The position numbers were made by a program, and so were the translations under genes. Shown piece by piece: positions 58,774 through 64,000 of a stretch of 64,000 nt of DNA. The stretch covers positions 1-64,000 of IMG/VR virus record IMGVR_UViG_3300043786_000977. One strand, given 5' to 3'. This stretch comes from a virus. Below the pieces are notes generated by a model. It was not told the origin of the DNA. It saw only the letters and a list, made by a program, of their open reading frames with translations, and did no database searches. Positions within the stretch are counted from its first letter, which is position 1. Each line of letters starts with the position of its first letter.

Positions 58774-61700
58774 ATGCGATTTTTAGGTATAGTACTTGTA
58801 GCATTACTTGGTTTGATCCCGGTATCTCACGGGCAGAACGCTACGCTTGCTCAACTCGGTGCCCGTGGTGTAACCGAGGTTGGCGGGTCCAGCATATACG
58901 CCCATTATATGCTACGTCTCGGACCTGACGGGCGTATCACAATGGCCGTGTTACCTGCTGGTCTCGGCGTACCTGTTCCTGGGTCACAGATCGCTTATCT
59001 CGATCCTGTCACCGGTGTCGATGATCCGTTGCGTGTAGGCGGACCGACAACGCCTTACAAGACGTTAAATTACGCTACGACCACGTACCCGAGTAACGCC
59101 GTGTCCGGAGTCATTTACGTTTTGGCACCAGGTACATATGCATCTACCCTGATTGATACGACAACTACTACGGGTAGACGCACGCTTACGTTGTTAGGTT
59201 ATGAGACCCGACGTACGTATATACCAGAGGTGAAGTACTACGGAAGCAGCGGCGGTGACGTGACCGTCACGTTACACGGTGTGCATGTTGGTAAACTCTG
59301 GCAAGCCAACAACAAAGCGATGACGGTATACCTGACCGGGAATGCCCGGATTGATTCGTTGGAAATGAACGGTGCCAAGCCCTGTACTGTGTATCGTGAA
59401 TCCGGGACTGTCATTGGATCATTCACAGGGTCATTGATGTACACGAACCAATGGCTCGACACAGCGACGCAGATGGGGTATACGCCGACCAATACGGCGC
59501 ACTGGTATGGTAGTGAGCCTCTGACGATTGCAGACGCGTTACACGCGCTGGCCGGCCGGTGCCCTGTTCCGTACGGGACGGTACCTGGCGATATGTTGAC
59601 CTGGGATGGATCCAACTGGGTACGTGTTGCGAACGGTACTACAAACGATTTCCTCATCGGAGGCACCATGCCGTCATTCCAACCGCGTTATATCTGGCCT
59701 GGCACTTCGGCTGGCGCTGTACCTTATTGGGATATCGGGACAACCAACTGGTTATCAGTCACGGGTACCACGAATAGCCAACATGTCCTGTTCGGTGGTG
59801 TGACACCGGCTTTCGGTAGGTTACAGGCGACACATATGGATTACATCAACGGTACGACAACCACGGTACATGCTGTACTTGGTGATTATGCAGTACGCCT
59901 TAATAACCTGGAACTTGTCAGTAACCTGGTCGTATGGGCCGCGAACAGCTGGAGCAATAGTGCTGCCCGCGGCATTACAAATAATCAGGTTGCATTATGG
60001 GATTGGGCCGCGAACAGCTGGAGCAATAGTCCCGCATTCGGAATCACGAGCAACAACATCACGTTATGGACAACCGCGGCAACAAATTGGGTCGGTAGTG
60101 CTGCTTTTGGTATCACGTTAGAGGATACGGGTCGCTGGAACACGTACATGACCAACAGTATACCGATACGTTACTTACGCCGTGAGGGCGCTCTGTTAGG
60201 TCAAACCATAGTCTTCGACGGTACCAACTGGGTTTCTGCCGTCGCGGATTGGTGGATCACGAACGGTCCGGAACGTATGGTAACAGTCGAGGGGTATACC
60301 AACACAGTTGACAAAGCCTTCTTGACTGATGGAACACGACCGATGACAGCTCGAATTCCAATCTTCGTGGATGATGGCGTTGCTGCCATCTCAATCGGGG
60401 CGTGGCAAGGTACAAGTTACGTTTACAACGTATTCGGTGAACTCTATTTGCGAGATAACACAAGGCCCGGTTATAGAATTACCACAGCTAAAGAGTTGGA
60501 CGATTATGCGCGAACCAATTACGTGACAGACATCGTGGTCGCTTCCACCAACCCAATCCCTAACTGGATTATATCTTCCACCAACCCAATCCCTAACTGG
60601 ATTATATCTTCCACCAACCCAATCCCTAGCTGGATCATGTCCGCTACCAACCCCATCCCCTCGTGGATAGCCTCTGCGACCAGCCCCATTCCTAGTTGGA
60701 TCACAGCCTCCACCTCAGGTCTCGTGAGAGCGACCATTACAAATGGTCTTGCTTCCACCAATTACGTGATTGCGTCAACTAACCCTATTCCCTTATGGAT
60801 AACTTCTGCTACAAACCCGATCCCTAGCTGGATAACTTCTGCAACAAACCCCATTCCTAGCTGGATCATATCCGCCACAAACCCTATCCCTAGCTGGATA
60901 ACTGCTTCGACATCAGGTCTTGTTAGAGCAACAATCACGAACGGGCTGGCTTCAACCAATTACGTGATTGCTGCAACCAACCCTATCCCTGGCTGGATAA
61001 CTTCTGCAACCAACCCTATCCCTGGCTGGATAACTTCTGCGACCAACCCTATCCCTAGCTGGATAACCTCTGCAACTTCGGGTCTCGTAAGAGCAACAAT
61101 CACGAACGGGCTGGCTTCCACCAATTACGTGATCGCTGCAACCAATGGACTTGTAACGAAGACTATTACTAACGGCCTTGCTTCGATCTCGTATGTGAAC
61201 GGTGTTACAAGTGGCATACCTGCAATGATAACTGCTGCTACTAACAGTCTTGTAACAAAGGCTATCACGAATGGTTTGGCCTCTATCGACTACGTGACTG
61301 GAGCAATCTCCGGTATCCCTATTTATGCAACAGGGAACAATATCTATGTGGACAATCAGAGAACAGATCCATTCACACCAGACGGCACAATCATGCGTCC
61401 GTATGCAACAGTGTCCGCAGCTATGGCCGTAATCGGCAGTTCACAACCGGCAGACTGGGAGAATGTCACGCTCCGTTTCTACGCCGTGAAGGTGATGCCT
61501 GGAACATACGTCGAAGATGTGACGGTCCCGTGGAAGCCTTTCGTTTCAATAGACCTGTCATCTGCGGTCATTGTGGGTAACATTACTCGTTCAATTCCCG
61601 ACGGCGACTTTTCTACCAGGGTCTCGACTCTGGTTATCAAGGGTGATTCGTTACGTCCCGCATATCTGGACGGACAGCATACGGTGATTGGTATTGCTGG

Positions 61701-62895
61701 TAAGGTCATATTTGAAGCGGCTTCGTCGAGTCTTGGAATGTCTCCTTTCCACGAACTACATGTAATTGATGCCGGTATATCGGGAGGAGTTGAGTACAAG
61801 GGAACCAGCAATACAAACTCTGGTCAATCTGGACACATCTTCTTGCGTGATTCACAAGTGGGTACGATCCAATCCATAGAAGGTTGGGCTGGCGTTACTC
61901 TGTTCTCATACGGCTGGGGTGGTGGTCATACAGGCGGTGGATACGCAGGTAGTGGCATAGGTTCACTGATCGGTAGCGTTCTGCCTTATAATCTTCAATC
62001 GACGATGATCAGCGGCGGCATGAACCTCACAGACGCTTATCCCGGAACCAGTCCAGAGATGTTGTGGCACAACGTCAGATTTGAAACTAATTTCATATAT
62101 GTCGTTACCAATGTTACTTATGGAGTTAAACTCGATACAGCCTCTTACAATTCTTGGCTAGAAGCATCGTTGCCGTCTGAGCGTGGAGTTTGGACCACCG
62201 ACGGTAAGATGGTGCTGACTGATTACGGTTCAGGGTCGTTTGGTAATGCCACGAATATGTTCCGTGGTGTCGGCACAACGGGAGCAGTGACCAGCGTATC
62301 TGCGGACACCAACAAGTACCTGAGGGGTGATGGTAACTGGATAGCAGTTCCGATGGGTCCTGCTGGAACTAACGGAGTTAATGGAACTAACGGCTCTAAC
62401 GGTGTGGCCTTCGTGACTATTTCCAATGTGGTAACACTCGCCTCCGGCTCTTCTGCTTATGTGAGCAACGTGGTGGTCGGAACCACGAACCGCCTGACGT
62501 TCGGCATCCCTGCCGGTAGGGATGGTGTAATTACTAACAGCGGGTACATGGCCATCACCAACTGGCCGACCGCTGCTGGCATCACCAACATCATCACCTT
62601 GGTTCCCGGGTACACCATCTATAACTTAACCGTTACAAATCAACCAACGGTGATTAATTTTGCTTTTTCTAATTCACCAATAGCGAGTCAGGCAGTCAAC
62701 TTCGAGTTGGTCTTGAAGCAGACAACCACCAACACGTATATCTATTTACCAGGAACGAATCGGGTGTATTACTTCTCGACCCCCACCACCAACGCAACGG
62801 TAGCAAACCAAAGGCATTACTCAAGCTGGCGTGTGTGGATGGAAGGCTCAACCACAAATATCTTCTGCAACCAATGGCTGACGAGGAACCCATGA
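58774..62895 (+). CDS. Very large fibre-like protein with signal peptide and tandem repeats
   Basis: ATG 58774 lies 5 nt after GGTGGAGG, giving 1373 residues. Residues 1-20 form a signal peptide (Arg, then a Leu/Val/Ile core, Ser-His-Gly before Gln21). The next 500 residues have phage-fibre style phrases such as Gly-Asp-Met-Leu-Thr-Trp-Asp-Gly-Ser-Asn-Trp-Val. Residues about 590-790 are 11-residue repeats around Thr-Asn-Pro-Ile-Pro-Ser-Trp-Ile, alternating with a Leu-Val-Arg-Ala-Thr-Ile-Thr-Asn-Gly unit. A right-handed-helix-like domain follows (Arg-Pro-Tyr-Ala-Thr-Val-Ser-Ala-Ala, about 880), then short Gly-x-Asn triplets (about 1195) and a beta C-terminus. Likely an adhesin or receptor-binding fibre; the signal peptide is unusual for a virion protein. 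Confidence 0.55.
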   Translation: MRFLGIVLVALLGLIPVSHGQNATLAQLGARGVTEVGGSSIYAHYMLRLGPDGRITMAVLPAGLGVPVPGSQIAYLDPVTGVDDPLRVGGPTTPYKTLNYATTTYPSNAVSGVIYVLAPGTYASTLIDTTTTTGRRTLTLLGYETRRTYIPEVKYYGSSGGDVTVTLHGVHVGKLWQANNKAMTVYLTGNARIDSLEMNGAKPCTVYRESGTVIGSFTGSLMYTNQWLDTATQMGYTPTNTAHWYGSEPLTIADALHALAGRCPVPYGTVPGDMLTWDGSNWVRVANGTTNDFLIGGTMPSFQPRYIWPGTSAGAVPYWDIGTTNWLSVTGTTNSQHVLFGGVTPAFGRLQATHMDYINGTTTTVHAVLGDYAVRLNNLELVSNLVVWAANSWSNSAARGITNNQVALWDWAANSWSNSPAFGITSNNITLWTTAATNWVGSAAFGITLEDTGRWNTYMTNSIPIRYLRREGALLGQTIVFDGTNWVSAVADWWITNGPERMVTVEGYTNTVDKAFLTDGTRPMTARIPIFVDDGVAAISIGAWQGTSYVYNVFGELYLRDNTRPGYRITTAKELDDYARTNYVTDIVVASTNPIPNWIISSTNPIPNWIISSTNPIPSWIMSATNPIPSWIASATSPIPSWITASTSGLVRATITNGLASTNYVIASTNPIPLWITSATNPIPSWITSATNPIPSWIISATNPIPSWITASTSGLVRATITNGLASTNYVIAATNPIPGWITSATNPIPGWITSATNPIPSWITSATSGLVRATITNGLASTNYVIAATNGLVTKTITNGLASISYVNGVTSGIPAMITAATNSLVTKAITNGLASIDYVTGAISGIPIYATGNNIYVDNQRTDPFTPDGTIMRPYATVSAAMAVIGSSQPADWENVTLRFYAVKVMPGTYVEDVTVPWKPFVSIDLSSAVIVGNITRSIPDGDFSTRVSTLVIKGDSLRPAYLDGQHTVIGIAGKVIFEAASSSLGMSPFHELHVIDAGISGGVEYKGTSNTNSGQSGHIFLRDSQVGTIQSIEGWAGVTLFSYGWGGGHTGGGYAGSGIGSLIGSVLPYNLQSTMISGGMNLTDAYPGTSPEMLWHNVRFETNFIYVVTNVTYGVKLDTASYNSWLEASLPSERGVWTTDGKMVLTDYGSGSFGNATNMFRGVGTTGAVTSVSADTNKYLRGDGNWIAVPMGPAGTNGVNGTNGSNGVAFVTISNVVTLASGSSAYVSNVVVGTTNRLTFGIPAGRDGVITNSGYMAITNWPTAAGITNIITLVPGYTIYNLTVTNQPTVINFAFSNSPIASQAVNFELVLKQTTTNTYIYLPGTNRVYYFSTPTTNATVANQRHYSSWRVWMEGSTTNIFCNQWLTRNP
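59935..60030 (+). repeat. 27-bp direct repeat within fibre-like gene
   Basis: A 27-bp sequence occurs at 59935-59961 and again at 60004-60030, coding Trp-Ala-Ala-Asn-Ser-Trp-Ser-Asn-Ser in both. Confidence 0.85.
60543..61140 (+). repeat. 33-bp tandem repeats in three blocks (Thr-Asn-Pro-Ile-Pro-Ser-Trp-Ile)
   Basis: Units of 33 bp are tandemly repeated; 60543-60575 and 60576-60608 are identical, and so are 60973-61005 and 61006-61038. The units are grouped in three blocks separated by a conserved segment coding Ser-Gly-Leu-Val-Arg-Ala-Thr-Ile-Thr-Asn-Gly-Leu-Ala-Ser-Thr-Asn. Confidence 0.9.
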
Positions 62896-64000
62896 TAAAG
62901 AAATTCATAGCTCTGGCTTGTTTAACTGCATCTTCGGTGATGGCTGGTTTGCCGTTTAGTCTCGATCCGTTTGGACGGTTGGGCACTTCGGCTTATGTCG
63001 GTGCTACTGGTGGAAGTATCTCGTATAGTTATACAAATGGCACTTACTACAAGATTCACACTTTCACAAGCTCTGGAACTCTGACAGTTACTTCGGGCGG
63101 AACTGTTGATGCTTTGGTCGTGGCCGGCGGTGGAGGTAGTGGGGAAAACGGTGGAGGTGGAGGTGGTGCTGGAGGTTTGGTCTATACTACTACAAATGTC
63201 GTGATGCAGAACTACACCGTAACTGTTGGAGCAGGAGGATTGGTAAACCAGAATGGTAATCAATCTGCATTTGCTTCAATTGCTGCTATTGGCGGTGGTA
63301 GGGGTGGTGGTTTGAATGGTTATGGTGTTAGTGGCGGATCAGGCGGTGGTGGCGGTTCAGCTTACCAGAACACAAATAATTTTATTGGAGGATCAGGATC
63401 GCAAGGAAGCAGTGGCGGAAATGGCAGAATGGGACAATCATCTGCGTCTCAAATCGCAGGTGGAGGCGGAGGAGGTTTCAACAGCGCTGGACTAACACCA
63501 ACAACTGCTCAAGGTGGAAGAGGAGGAGATGGGACAAACTATGTTATAAGTGGTGCCAATGTTTATTATGCGGGTGGTGGTGGTGGTGGTTCTGGCACTG
63601 CAGTTGGAACTGCGGGAGTGGGCGGAGGAGGAACTGGCGGAGGAGGACTGACTAAACCAACTGCAGGCGTGAATGGTACAGGTGGTGGAGCCGGAGGTGG
63701 TGGTAATCCATGGGTAGCTGGAACCAACGGCGGCTCCGGCATAGTCATCGTAAGGTATCCACTTTCAACTCCATCGTATGTGTTCCCATCCGAAATCTCA
63801 GGACTAACTCTATGGCTAGACTCGGCGGATGCAACGACATTAACCACTTCTGGAATTAATGTGACTGAGTGGCGTGACAAATCGGCTACGGCGGCTATCT
63901 TCTCACCCGTAGCGCCTTATTACCCGACCAAGGACGCAAACTTGATCAACAACATAAGTCCGATACTTTTTTACACGGACAATGCGCACCAGATAAAATT
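62892..64000 (+). CDS. Glycine-rich fibre-like protein with signal peptide (3' end outside window)
   Basis: The start overlaps the previous stop (ATGA) and the frame stays open to the window end; 369 codons are visible and the stop is missing. Residues 1-18 are a signal peptide (Ile-Lys-Lys-Phe, Leu/Ala core, Val-Met-Ala). A segment Thr-Phe-Thr-Ser-Ser-Gly-Thr-Leu-Thr-Val, then Ala-Leu-Val-Val-Ala-Gly-Gly-Gly-Gly, introduces about 200 residues of glycine-rich repeats, as in glycine-rich tail-fibre and surface domains. After it, Leu-Thr-Leu-Trp-Leu-Asp-Ser-Ala-Asp and Val-Thr-Glu-Trp-Arg-Asp-Lys-Ser begin what looks like a LamG/concanavalin-type carbohydrate-binding domain. Likely a receptor-binding or surface protein. 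Confidence 0.6.
   Translation, partial: MIKKFIALACLTASSVMAGLPFSLDPFGRLGTSAYVGATGGSISYSYTNGTYYKIHTFTSSGTLTVTSGGTVDALVVAGGGGSGENGGGGGGAGGLVYTTTNVVMQNYTVTVGAGGLVNQNGNQSAFASIAAIGGGRGGGLNGYGVSGGSGGGGGSAYQNTNNFIGGSGSQGSSGGNGRMGQSSASQIAGGGGGGFNSAGLTPTTAQGGRGGDGTNYVISGANVYYAGGGGGGSGTAVGTAGVGGGGTGGGGLTKPTAGVNGTGGGAGGGGNPWVAGTNGGSGIVIVRYPLSTPSYVFPSEISGLTLWLDSADATTLTTSGINVTEWRDKSATAAIFSPVAPYYPTKDANLINNISPILFYTDNAHQIK

Noticed and set aside
58774-64000. Possibility that the right end is host chromosome flanking a prophage
   Set aside because: The genes keep tight phage-like spacing, and the 58774 product contains fibre-style phrases. No attachment site, integrase or tRNA is visible. Host origin of single genes remains possible.

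Overview
The window is a slice of a large double-stranded DNA tailed phage with a contractile tail (myovirus type). The reasons are an HK97-type prohead protease and major capsid protein, a long tail sheath, a tube, an OB-fold/beta-helix spike, a tape-measure gene preceded by a programmed-frameshift chaperone pair, and a baseplate block with gp25-like and J-like proteins. Coding is very dense, almost all on the + strand, with ATGA/TAATG overlaps and good Shine-Dalgarno sites. Base composition is close to balanced. The host cannot be named. The Asn/Thr-rich fibre proteins with signal peptides faintly recall phages of PVC-group bacteria, but that is a weak impression. No tRNA, CRISPR array, IS element or integrase was seen.

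Layout. (1) 2-10965, head: several virion proteins of unknown function, prohead protease (5834), scaffold-like protein (7267), small protein, decoration-like protein (8916), major capsid protein (9500), a terminator (10477) and a small membrane-type protein. (2) 10979-12869, neck/connector. (3) 12910-24136, tail: sheath, tube, spike, chaperone pair with -1 frameshift at 20008, tape measure. (4) 24146-35578, baseplate, with a sigma-70-like protein (27023) inside the operon. (5) 35594-42898, five tandem paralogues sharing an N-terminal Glu-Trp/Tyr...Tyr-Pro-Phe motif, then a protein with 14 copies of a 46-residue repeat. (6) 42911-49419, accessory genes: an AT-richer membrane-anchored protein, small proteins, a subtilisin-like protease, a GC-rich small gene, a glycine-zipper protein and a methyltransferase-like protein. 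(7) 49419-54846, UDP-galactopyranose mutase, then on the - strand a two-domain glycosyltransferase and a primase-like protein. (8) 54905-58708, probable virion-internal proteins, a holin-like protein and a fusion of a LigD-type 3'-phosphoesterase with a DUF192 domain. (9) 58774-64000, two fibre-like proteins with N-terminal signal peptides, the last one cut by the window end.

How it fits together. A short motif, hydrophobic-x-Lys-x-Ala, recurs in the head-region proteins and again in the proteins at 54905 and 56972, but is scarce in the tail proteins. I infer that it marks proteins packaged in the prohead, possibly processed by the protease encoded at 5834. If so, the LigD-phosphoesterase/DUF192 fusion would be a virion cargo protein that could repair or process DNA ends during or after entry. 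The frameshift signal before the tape measure is textbook quality: slippery heptamer, 6-nt spacer, 8-bp stem. The sugar genes suggest galactofuranose-containing glycosylation of host or virion surface.
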